A stretch of DNA of 6,190 nt from JAHFHB01 sp964393875 (GCA_964393875.1 CAYMUZ010000073.1:1-6190); one strand, 5' to 3'. Positions 1 to 5,309 are shown, counted from the first letter of the stretch. Translations and numbers: made by a program. Notes: generated from the letters alone by a model not told the origin.

Positions 1-602
1 AAGGAGTGACTGGCATCCACGGTGTCTGGACGGTAAACTCGACCGGGCGCAATCATTCGTAGCGGCGGCTTTCGCTTCTGCATCACACGAATTTGAACCG
101 TGGAGGTCTGGCTGCGCAGTAAGCGCCCCTGGGCTGTGTAGAAAGTATCAAAGGCATCGCGGGAGGCGTGTTCAAGCGGAATATTCAAGGCCGTGAAGTT
201 ATGAAATTCTGTTTCAATTTCAGGCCCCTCGACACTCTCAAATCCCATGCGGGCAAAAATATCGGAAACTTCAGCGATTATCTGCCGGATCGGATGCAAA
301 CCGCCGCGCGGTGGAAATAAAACCGGAAGGGTTTTATCCAGCCCGGGTTGTGCGGGGCAAGCAGTGCCTATTCCGATCTTCTTTTCGCTTACGAGAGTTT
401 CTAACTCTCCCTTCAAACGGTTGACTTCTGCGCCAAAAATACGCCGCCTTTCCGGTGCAAGCGACGGAATACGCGACATCAACTCAGCAACACAACCCTT
501 TTTCCCAAGATAGCGGATCCGAAAAGCCTCGAGCGCCTCGGCGTCTTTAAGCTCGCCGAGTGCGCGACGCGCCTCTTCAAGAATCAGATGGGTGTCACTC
601 AT
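1..602 (-). CDS. pheS: Phenylalanyl-tRNA synthetase alpha subunit, N-terminal 200 codons (cut by window edge)
   Basis: PheS forms the catalytic half of the cytoplasmic alpha2-beta2 enzyme that charges tRNA-Phe. The frame is open from the ATG at 600-602 to the window edge, so the C-terminal part is missing. Residues 1-90 form the Lys/Arg-rich N-terminal coiled-coil arm. The class II core follows, with HPIRQIIAEVSDIFARMGFE from about residue 104, then EGPEIETEFHNFTALNIP, LLRSQTSTVQIRVM and the motif-2 stretch APGRVYRPDTVDASHS near the edge. The start is preceded by AAGGC 8 nt upstream, a modest Shine-Dalgarno. It lies 58 nt after rplT with no visible terminator between, so it is probably the last visible gene of the thrS-infC-rpmI-rplT-pheS transcript; pheT would be expected to follow outside the window. 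One oddity is Gln165, where the well-studied bacterial enzymes have His in 'THTS'. The family call is secure. Confidence 0.95.
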   Translation of the reverse strand, partial: MSDTHLILEEARRALGELKDAEALEAFRIRYLGKKGCVAELMSRIPSLAPERRRIFGAEVNRLKGELETLVSEKKIGIGTACPAQPGLDKTLPVLFPPRGGLHPIRQIIAEVSDIFARMGFESVEGPEIETEFHNFTALNIPLEHASRDAFDTFYTAQGRLLRSQTSTVQIRVMQKRKPPLRMIAPGRVYRPDTVDASHS

Positions 603-660
603 AAACAAACGCCTTGAACTGGCTCGCAACTGTCTTTAGCTGGAATAAACAACCAAAGTA

Positions 661-1017
661 TCAAGCAGCCAACGCAAGAACCGCAGCAGCAATTGCCTTA
701 AAACCTTCTGGATCGCGAACGGCGATTTCAGCCAGCGACTTGCGATCAAGTTCAATATTCGCTTTGGCTAAAAGCGGCACAAACTTTGAATAGGTTATTC
801 CAAGCTCACGACAGGCCGCATTCAAGCGGACAATCCAAAGCTGGCGAAAGTGCCGTTTGCGCTGCTTCCGGTCGCGTGTGGCAAAAGCCATCGCACGCAG
901 CACCGTTTCATTGGCGGTGCGGAAAAGTTTCCGGCGCCCCTGAAAAAAACCTTTTGCGCGTTTTAGAACCTTTTTCCTGCGGCGGCGCGACGCCGGATTA
1001 TTAGTACTTCTTGGCAT
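661..1017 (-). CDS. rplT: Large ribosomal subunit protein bL20
   Basis: This is a 118-residue, strongly basic protein of the usual L20 length. L20 binds 23S rRNA early in assembly of the large subunit. The N-terminal Arg/Lys tail (ASRRRRKKVLKRAKGF, residues 9-24) is the rRNA-penetrating extension. The family core KLFRTANETVLRAM, RDRKQRKRHFRQLWIVRLNA and ELGITYSKF follows in the normal order. The start ATG at 1015-1017 has AAAGGAG 8 nt upstream. It begins 21 nt after the rpmI stop, so the two are cotranscribed as in most bacteria. In E. coli L20 represses rpmI-rplT translation by binding the mRNA; I could not recognise an L20 operator here. The N-terminus MPRSTNNPASRRRRKK resembles Verrucomicrobiota/Lentisphaerota proteins rather than the proteobacterial MPRVKRGV type. 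Confidence 0.97.
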   Translation of the reverse strand: MPRSTNNPASRRRRKKVLKRAKGFFQGRRKLFRTANETVLRAMAFATRDRKQRKRHFRQLWIVRLNAACRELGITYSKFVPLLAKANIELDRKSLAEIAVRDPEGFKAIAAAVLALAA

Positions 1018-1038
1018 ACACTAGTCTCCTTTCAAACA

Positions 1039-1239
1039 TTAATGATCGTAGGGCAGGTTGCGCTTCATGGTAAGCAGACTCACACCTTCCATGATTTTGG
1101 CACCCCGCGCCTGCCGTTTCTTCTTGGGTGAACGATCCGTCAGCATATGGCGGCGCAATGTCGCATTTCCGAGAATTTTTCCTCGCTTAGTGACACGCAT
1201 CCTTTTCTTAACGGCTTTCCGGGTTTTTAATTTGGGCAT
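1039..1239 (-). CDS. rpmI: Large ribosomal subunit protein bL35
   Basis: This is a 66-residue basic protein of normal L35 length, part of the large ribosomal subunit. It starts MPKLKTRKAVKKRMRVTKRG, the family's N-terminal signature, and continues with GNATLRRHML and KKKRQARG before ending in KRNLPYDH. The frame stays open further upstream to about 1365, but homology puts the start at the ATG at 1237-1239. A GGAAGGAAG Shine-Dalgarno lies 6 nt before it. That ribosome-binding site and the first 32 nt of the gene lie inside the 3' end of infC in another frame, so translation of the two is probably coupled. rplT follows 21 nt downstream. Confidence 0.96.
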   Translation of the reverse strand: MPKLKTRKAVKKRMRVTKRGKILGNATLRRHMLTDRSPKKKRQARGAKIMEGVSLLTMKRNLPYDH

Positions 1240-1831
1240 TGTTTTCTTCCTTCCCGCCAGGCTGAGGCGCAATCTCCACTGCACCCGGCACTTTTTTTGA
1301 GACAACCGTCTTCTGAATAAAATAAAGATGCAGCATACGCCCATCGAGTCCGCCATCCTTTTCAAGATCAGCGACCTCCGAAATATCCTGCGTAAACCGC
1401 TGTAAAAGTTTTCGTCCTAAATCGATGTGCGTAATCTCACGGCCACGAAAAAACATGGTCACCTTCACACGGTCGCCCTGCTCGATGAAGCGAAAGGCGC
1501 CCCGCAGTTTTGTCTGATAATCGTGCTCGCCAATCTTGGGGGAAATTTTAACTTCTTTAACAGCGATGACTTTTTGCTTCTTACGGGCTTCTTTTTCTTT
1601 TTTCCCAATCTCATAGAGATACTTACTGAAATCCATGATACGGCAAACCGGCGGTTTCGCTTCTCCGGCCACTTCCACAAGGTCAAGCCCTGCCCGATCA
1701 GCCAACTCTAAAGCGTCTTTCGTTGCCATCACTCCAACTTGCTTTCCGTTTTGATCAATCAGCCGCACTTCCAGTACTCGGATCCGATCATTGGCACGAA
1801 TCATACGCTTTAGGTCTTGCAAAGTACTCAA
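1208..1831 (-). CDS. infC: Translation initiation factor IF-3, TTG start
   Basis: IF-3 binds the 30S subunit, keeps it apart from 50S and checks the start codon-initiator tRNA match. The N-domain covers residues 10-75 (IRANDRIRVLEVRLIDQNGK, ADRAGLDLVEV) and ends with the signature AKPPVCRIMDFSKYLYE at 58-74. A Lys-rich linker helix (76-90) and the C-domain (KEVKISPKIGEHDYQTKLRG, VKVTMFFRGREI) follow. At 207 residues it exceeds the roughly 180 of E. coli IF-3; the extra is a low-complexity tail after about residue 178 that overlaps rpmI. The start chosen is TTG at 1829-1831 because AAAGGAG sits 5 nt before it. The first in-frame ATG, 9 codons on, has no such site. It begins 14 nt after the thrS stop, in the same transcript. 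Confidence 0.95.
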   Translation of the reverse strand: MSTLQDLKRMIRANDRIRVLEVRLIDQNGKQVGVMATKDALELADRAGLDLVEVAGEAKPPVCRIMDFSKYLYEIGKKEKEARKKQKVIAVKEVKISPKIGEHDYQTKLRGAFRFIEQGDRVKVTMFFRGREITHIDLGRKLLQRFTQDISEVADLEKDGGLDGRMLHLYFIQKTVVSKKVPGAVEIAPQPGGKEENNAQIKNPESR

Positions 1832-1843
1832 AAGATCTCCTTT
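1829..1843 (-). promoter_or_regulatory. Shine-Dalgarno and TTG start of infC
   Basis: On the minus strand AAAGGAG (1837-1843) is followed by the spacer ATCTT and then TTG. No ATG, GTG, ATT or ATC lies in frame at a useful distance from this site, so the strong Shine-Dalgarno decides the TTG start. E. coli infC is famous for a non-standard AUU start used in autoregulation. As I recall, UUG is among the codons IF-3 tolerates, so the same control is not implied here. Confidence 0.75.
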
Positions 1844-1845
1844 GG

Positions 1846-3576
1846 TTATGGCGCCTTATTGGCGATTTCAGTTTGAAGACGCGGCAAAAAATCATCAAGT
1901 TTAAGTGTTCCGAGGTCACGCCGCCCTCGCTGACGGACCGCCACCTGTCCGCTTTCAATTTCTTTGTCACCCAGAACAAGAATGTATGGAATTTTTTCAA
2001 GTTCTGCCTGCCGAATTTTATACCCGATTTTTTCTGTCCGAAGATCCGCATCTGTTCGCAGCCCTGCCGCCTCCAGCTGCTCGACCACCGCCGTAACGGC
2101 TTCGTGATGGCGGTCAGCAATGCCCGTCACGCGAACCTGTACCGGTGCCAGCCACAGCGGAAAGGCCCCGCCAAAATGCTCGACCAGCACGCCATAAAAA
2201 CGCTCCACAGATCCAAACACTGCCCGGTGAACCATCACCGGCCTCAGCCGCTTGTTCTCCGAGTCAATGTACTCTAGATCGAAGCGCTCCGGCATCTGAA
2301 AATCAAGCTGGATGGTGCCGCATTGCCACTCACGGCCAATCGAATCGGTTACCTCAAAATCAATTTTGGGGCCGTAGAAAGCGCCCCCGCCTTCTTGCAA
2401 CTCGTAAGCAATTTGATTGTTCTCAAGAGCCCGCCGTAGCCCCACCGTTGCTTTTTCCCACAAAGCATCACTGCCCATCGACTCTAACGGCTTTGTGGAC
2501 AGTTTGATCTTAATATCAGTAAATCCAAATGTTTGATACATCCGCATGATTAAGCGGATGCATGCTGAAATCTCGCTCTCAATCTGATCTTCCGTGCAAA
2601 AAATATGGGCGTCGTCAATCGTAAACGCGTTCACCCGAAAAAGGCCATGCAGAACTCCGGAACGCTCACGGCGATGCACGAGCCCAAGTTCAGCCAACCG
2701 CAGCGGCAGTTCGCGATAGGAACGCTGGGCGGATCCATACACGAGGGTACTCCCAGGACAGTTCATGGGCTTGATCGCGTACGTTTCTTCATCGACCTTT
2801 GAAAAGAACATATTTTCTTGGTAGTGTTCGTAGTGTCCACTCTGCTTCCAGAGAAAATCTTTCAAAATAACAGGCGTTTTAATCTCACGGTATCCAGCAC
2901 GAACGTGCTCTGCACGCCAAAAATTAATGAGCTCTTCGTAAATTTTCATGCCCTTAGGGTGAAAAAAGGGCATGCCGGGGGCTTCTTCATGAAAACTAAA
3001 AAGGTCGAGCTCTTTTCCGAGCCGCCGATGATCGCGTTTTTCTGCTTCCTCAAGGCGTTTGAGGTAAGCATCGAGATCCGCCTGAGAAAAAAAAGCGGTT
3101 CCGTAAATACGCTGCAACATTTTGTTTTTTTCACTGCCCCGCCAATAAGCCCCGGCGATAGAAAGCAGTTTGACGGCCGGCACTTCCCCCGTGGTCGCGA
3201 TATGATTTCCGCGGCAAAGGTCAATGAAGGGGCCGTTCTCAACAAAGGTCACTTGCCCCTCCTGCAAACCTTCCAAGATTTCGAGTTTGAAAGGCTGCTG
3301 GCACTGATCAAAAAAACTACGGGCGTGCTCTTTCGTCACAGGATAGTGCTTGAATTCCTGCTTCTCGGCAATGATTCGCTTCATCTCCGCTTCCAAACGC
3401 ACAAGGTCTTCCTCGGTAAACCGCTCGTCCCGATCAAAGTCATAATAAAAACCTTCCTTAATCGCAGGACCGATCGCGAGCTTAACACCGGGGAAAAGAC
3501 ACTGAACAGCCTGGGCAAGAATATGTGCAGTCGAGTGACGCAGCCGTACAAGATCTTCTGCGCTTGCGTTTTCCAT
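1846..3576 (-). CDS. thrS: Threonyl-tRNA synthetase lacking the N-terminal TGS domain
   Basis: ThrRS charges tRNA-Thr in the cytoplasm and edits mischarged Ser-tRNA-Thr. The 576 residues begin directly with the editing domain: HxxxH (H14, H18) in RHSTAHILAQAV and the CRGNH site (C121, H125). The class II catalytic core follows from about residue 200. The zinc ligands C273 (MNCP), H324 (DDAH) and H450 (VMVHR) sit exactly 61 residues before their E. coli counterparts C334, H385 and H511. Motif-2 R302/E304 and motif-3 R459 (GSVERF) keep the same offset. The anticodon-binding domain runs from about 475 to 570. E. coli ThrRS has 642 residues; the difference is the missing TGS domain. The start cannot move upstream because an in-frame TAA lies at 3598-3600. 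No good Shine-Dalgarno precedes the ATG. Confidence 0.97.
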   Translation of the reverse strand: MENASAEDLVRLRHSTAHILAQAVQCLFPGVKLAIGPAIKEGFYYDFDRDERFTEEDLVRLEAEMKRIIAEKQEFKHYPVTKEHARSFFDQCQQPFKLEILEGLQEGQVTFVENGPFIDLCRGNHIATTGEVPAVKLLSIAGAYWRGSEKNKMLQRIYGTAFFSQADLDAYLKRLEEAEKRDHRRLGKELDLFSFHEEAPGMPFFHPKGMKIYEELINFWRAEHVRAGYREIKTPVILKDFLWKQSGHYEHYQENMFFSKVDEETYAIKPMNCPGSTLVYGSAQRSYRELPLRLAELGLVHRRERSGVLHGLFRVNAFTIDDAHIFCTEDQIESEISACIRLIMRMYQTFGFTDIKIKLSTKPLESMGSDALWEKATVGLRRALENNQIAYELQEGGGAFYGPKIDFEVTDSIGREWQCGTIQLDFQMPERFDLEYIDSENKRLRPVMVHRAVFGSVERFYGVLVEHFGGAFPLWLAPVQVRVTGIADRHHEAVTAVVEQLEAAGLRTDADLRTEKIGYKIRQAELEKIPYILVLGDKEIESGQVAVRQRGRRDLGTLKLDDFLPRLQTEIANKAP

Positions 3577-3626
3577 ATGTTGTTGCTGGACTATGACTTA
3601 ACCCTCCCCCTGATACAAAGTTGCGT

Positions 3627-3655
3627 ATTATACGGCCTCTCGAGAAGGTCGGCAA
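3627..3655 (-). promoter_or_regulatory. Near-consensus sigma70-type promoter of the thrS operon
   Basis: On the minus strand TTGCCG (3650-3655) is separated by exactly 17 bp from a perfect TATAAT (3627-3632). Transcription would start near 3621, giving a leader of about 45 nt before thrS. That leader is too short for a T-box or a long operator like that of E. coli thrS. The spacer contains the palindrome TCTCGAGA, but nothing shows that it is an operator. Confidence 0.8.
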
Positions 3656-3678
3656 CAGTTTTTGGGTTCAGGTGAAAG

Positions 3679-3768
3679 CTATTTTTTTGCTTTCTTCGCA
3701 TCCGACTGCCGTATAAACCGAGCTTTACGTCTCTTGCGCTTCAACCGAACTTTTTGATCACGTCCCAT
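3679..3768 (-). CDS. 29-residue highly basic protein, possibly ribosome-associated
   Basis: A 29-codon frame runs from ATG (3766-3768) to TAG (3679-3681). It encodes a protein starting MGRDQKVRLKRKRRKARF and ending DAKKAKK. Fifteen of its 29 residues are Lys or Arg, with no membrane segment, no signal peptide and no Cys. Support for a real gene is the almost perfect Shine-Dalgarno AAAGGAGGT, the position between a tRNA and thrS, and a composition typical of tiny ribosomal proteins. I do not recognise the family. It does not match L34, L36 or bTHX by eye. A role on the ribosome or in RNA binding is inference from composition and neighbours only. No terminator separates it from the thrS promoter 24 nt further on, so some of its transcripts may continue into thrS. 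Confidence 0.65.
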   Translation of the reverse strand: MGRDQKVRLKRKRRKARFIRQSDAKKAKK

Positions 3769-3772
3769 AGAA

Positions 3773-3781
3773 ACCTCCTTT
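3773..3781 (-). promoter_or_regulatory. Very strong Shine-Dalgarno of the 29-codon gene
   Basis: AAAGGAGGT on the minus strand matches the complement of the usual 16S rRNA 3' end over 9 nt. It leaves 5 nt between AGGAGG and the ATG. It is the best ribosome-binding site in the window and is the main reason for calling the tiny gene real. I found no convincing -35/-10 pair for this gene in 3782-3889. Confidence 0.8.
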
Positions 3782-3848
3782 ATTGTTGTAAAAAACAAAG
3801 TCAACCCGCATTCAATTCAGAAAAAAAAAGTCATTGCATCGAGCAAGC

Positions 3849-3877
3849 TTGAAAAACTCACGCACTCAGTCTATCAT
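3849..3877 (+). promoter_or_regulatory. Promoter of the tRNA-Val gene
   Basis: TTGAAA (3849-3854) and TATCAT (3872-3877) are 17 bp apart on the plus strand. Transcription would begin near 3884, about 6 nt before the mature tRNA 5' end, which suits a short 5' leader removed by RNase P. It fires away from the 29-codon gene, so 3769-3889 is a divergent control region. Confidence 0.65.
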
Positions 3878-3889
3878 GTCGTCCTTCTG

Positions 3890-3966
3890 GGGCGGTTAGC
3901 TCAGTTGGTTAGAGCACTACCTTGACATGGTAGGGGTCACAGGTTCAACTCCTGTACCGCCCACCA
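3890..3966 (+). tRNA. tRNA-Val (anticodon GAC), CCA encoded
   Basis: The cloverleaf folds fully. The acceptor arm is GGGCGGT (3890-3896) with ACCGCCC (3956-3962). The D-stem is GCTC/GAGC. The anticodon stem CTACC/GGTAG (3917-3921, 3929-3933) holds the loop TTGACAT, with anticodon GAC at 3924-3926. The T-stem is ACAGG/CCTGT with loop TTCAACT. The discriminator is A3963 and CCA is at 3964-3966. It reads Val codon GUC (and possibly GUU). Its 3' half is the likely integration site of the element to the right, and integration has kept the gene intact. No terminator hairpin with a T run follows. Confidence 0.97.
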
Positions 3967-5017
3967 ATTTTATCCCCCTCACCATCAGCAAGTTACGGCG
4001 ATTCAGCGGTCGATCCCTTTCAATCAAATTTTTCATGGGTGTCCAATAGGTGTCCAAATTTTCGACGGCCGCCTGTTTAAAGCCGGGAGAAAGGTGCGCG
4101 TAACGCAATGTCATCTTGACATTCTTATGCAGCAAAAGCTCACGCACCGTATTCAGATCAATGCCGTTCATGACCAAATAAGAGGCAAACGTATGCCGCA
4201 GATCATGAAAATGAAAATTGGGAATCTCAAGCAGTTTCACAAGCCTTTCGAACGTACTGCTAAAATCATATCCAAAAAACTGCGCATCGTCCCCTAAGTC
4301 ACTGTATTTCAACAAAACCTGCCGACACGACTTGCTCATGGGAATATAGGAGGTCTCCCCATTTTTTTGATCGGGAATGGCAATGACATTATTAGAAAAA
4401 TTGATATGCCCTCGGCGCATCTTTTGAATCTCCCCGCGCCGCATCCCGGTGTGCAAAGCAACCACGATGATATCTCTGAGGCGGGCATCCGCATGCTGAA
4501 CAAGCTGCATGATTTCCCCGTTGGTTAAAAATCGGACACGCACATTATTTTCTTTGAACCGTTTAACATGTCTCAAAGGATTTCGGCAGTTGATCGCACC
4601 CCACTCAATCGCCTTGTTAAATATATTACTCAGAAGCGTCAAAGATCTATTGACGGTGCTGGGACGCACTTTCTTTAATCGTTCGGCTTTAAATTTCTCG
4701 ATCATCTCGGGTGTAATATCGATAAGTCGCAGGTCGCCCAAATGCTCGTTAATGGTGACCATCATGAACGGCTCAAGGTATTGCGTAGAGGTCTTTTTAT
4801 TAATTGCGGTATGGCGCTCATAATAGCGTTTGAAAAATTCACGGAGAGTCACGGGTTCAGAATCAGTGATACCAACTTCCCCGCGCATTATTTTCAGCTT
4901 CTGCTGGGATTCAAAGAGTTCGGCAAGGGCTTTGTTGGGAAATAGCTTCCTCTGGCGTCTGCTACCTGCCCGCCAATCCGCGTACCAACCTTTGCCCCGA
5001 CGATTTGGATATGCCAT
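3917..5017 (-). CDS. int: Tyrosine recombinase/integrase of a tRNA-Val-integrated element
   Basis: This 366-residue integrase would insert and excise the element at the tRNA-Val gene. A basic N-terminal arm-binding region (residues 1-50) is followed by the SAM-like core-binding domain (about 55-155; TLREFFKRYYERH, RPSTVNRSLTLLSNIFNKAI). The catalytic domain contains R193 (HTGMRRGE), K218 (DQKNGE), H271 and R274 (HDLRH), H297 and the nucleophile Y306 (TLRYAHLSP), so the full RKHRHY set is present. The usual Gly before H297 ('LLGH') is Leu here. The start ATG at 5015-5017 has only a weak Shine-Dalgarno and lies 4 nt after the xis-like remnant, which suggests translational coupling that is now lost. 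The last 15 residues (GGTGVEPVTPTMSR plus one) are encoded by antisense tRNA sequence. The tail after about 325 is therefore probably not functional sequence. Confidence 0.93.
   Translation of the reverse strand: MAYPNRRGKGWYADWRAGSRRQRKLFPNKALAELFESQQKLKIMRGEVGITDSEPVTLREFFKRYYERHTAINKKTSTQYLEPFMMVTINEHLGDLRLIDITPEMIEKFKAERLKKVRPSTVNRSLTLLSNIFNKAIEWGAINCRNPLRHVKRFKENNVRVRFLTNGEIMQLVQHADARLRDIIVVALHTGMRRGEIQKMRRGHINFSNNVIAIPDQKNGETSYIPMSKSCRQVLLKYSDLGDDAQFFGYDFSSTFERLVKLLEIPNFHFHDLRHTFASYLVMNGIDLNTVRELLLHKNVKMTLRYAHLSPGFKQAAVENLDTYWTPMKNLIERDRPLNRRNLLMVRGIKLVGGTGVEPVTPTMSR
3922..3966. other. Probable attachment site (att) in the 3' half of tRNA-Val
   Basis: A tyrosine recombinase gene abuts and overlaps the 3' end of the tRNA, pointing at it. 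In such elements the crossover core usually lies between the anticodon loop and the CCA end. The exact core cannot be set because the second att copy is outside the window. The limits given are the span in which the core is expected, not a measured repeat. Confidence 0.6.
4038..4057. repeat. Tandem 9-bp direct repeat near the attachment site
   Basis: GGTGTCCAA occurs at 4038-4046 and again at 4049-4057, 2 bp apart and about 72 bp inside the element from the tRNA end. It lies within the integrase 3' coding region (residues LDTYWTP). Short direct repeats at this distance are typical of arm-type integrase binding sites, so that role is suggested but unproven. I saw no further copy in the window. 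Confidence 0.45.
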
Positions 5018-5021
5018 TCTA

Positions 5022-5156
5022 TTATCGCTTTGTCCGTTCTTTAAGCTTCTTCAAGTCTGCCTCAGTCCAATACCGATAGTTATTCATGGGATCGCGCTTG
5101 GCCTTAGGGATCTTTCCTGATTTCTCCCAATTATAGTAAGTTTTGCGAGTAATCCC
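5022..5156 (-). pseudogene. Excisionase/MerR-like helix-turn-helix gene, 5' end removed by an insertion sequence
   Basis: The minus strand encodes 44 residues, GITRKTYYNWEKSGKIPKAK at the start and NNYRYWTEADLKKLKERTKR at the end, stopping at TAA (5022-5024). The pattern 'GITRKTYYNWEKSGKIPKAK ... YRYWTEADL' is the DNA-binding half of MerR-type/AlpA-like winged helix-turn-helix proteins. These often sit just upstream of integrase genes and act as excisionases or as regulators of int. The first helix (usually about 10-25 residues ending in a 'LGI' motif) and the start codon are missing. The frame meets TGA at 5157-5159, exactly where homology stops and IS sequence begins. The only internal ATG (24th codon of the remnant) would drop the recognition helix. 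A functional product is therefore unlikely. Excisionase is the favoured role, but a transcriptional regulator is equally possible. Confidence 0.75.
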
Positions 5157-5250
5157 TCATAGATTATCACTTAAGCTATCAATCATAAGCGGGGGACGGC
5201 GACCATTTGCCGATAGGGAGCACAATAAAAGATAAAGGAAAGAGAAAAAA

Positions 5251-5309
5251 AGGACGACGCCCTTCAAAAAAACGTTTTCGCCAAGAAAACCAATGAAAGG
5301 TGCCGTCCT
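5251..5309 (+). promoter_or_regulatory. Leader hairpin that covers the transposase Shine-Dalgarno
   Basis: AGGACGACGCCCTTCA (5251-5266) pairs with TGAAAGGTGCCGTCCT (5294-5309): 14 of 16 positions pair, one as G-U. The 27-nt loop contains a second perfect stem, GTTTTC (5274-5279) with GAAAAC (5285-5290). The right arm of the outer stem contains AAAGGTG (5296-5302), the Shine-Dalgarno spaced 7 nt from the ATG at 5310. Another possible partner for that arm, GGACGGCGACC, lies at 5194-5204. By analogy with IS10 and IS50, which bury the transposase ribosome-binding site in read-through transcripts, this may keep transposase translation low. That function is inference. Confidence 0.6.

Noticed and set aside
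1240..1365. Upstream extension of the L35 reading frame
   Set aside because: L35 proteins begin MPKLKT; the extra 42 codons lie inside infC and are not like L35. The ATG at 1239 has its own ribosome-binding site.
1723..2277. Plus-strand open frame of 184 codons across the thrS-infC junction
   Set aside because: It lies opposite two conserved genes and their ribosome-binding site, and shows no family motif.
2614..2622. ThrRS Ile320 where E. coli has Gln381 as an active-site defect
   Set aside because: As I recall, Bacillus-type ThrRS has Leu at this position (MTLNDAH), so the residue is variable in active enzymes.
3636..3650. TCTCGAGA palindrome in the thrS promoter spacer as a repressor operator
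   Set aside because: Only 8 bp are symmetric, the flanks do not pair, and there is no second copy; this is expected by chance.
2818..3675. Plus-strand open frame of 285 codons opposite thrS
   Set aside because: The minus strand carries full-length ThrRS with all catalytic residues. The plus frame has no recognisable domain and is a long shadow of that gene.
3782..3840. TTGACT on the minus strand at about 3790 as the -35 of the 29-codon gene
   Set aside because: At 16-17 bp spacing the -10 would fall on the Shine-Dalgarno itself and remove it from the transcript.
5130..5158. TATAAT on the minus strand (5130-5135) inside the xis-like remnant as a new int promoter
   Set aside because: The hexamer 17 bp upstream (GAGGGA) is a poor -35. 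The match also falls on codons for Tyr-Asn in a conserved helix-turn-helix, so it may be chance.
5207..5236. TTGCCG with 18 bp to GATAAA as the IS transposase promoter
   Set aside because: The -10 matches consensus at only 4 of 6 positions in an A-rich stretch. It is possible but too weak to annotate.
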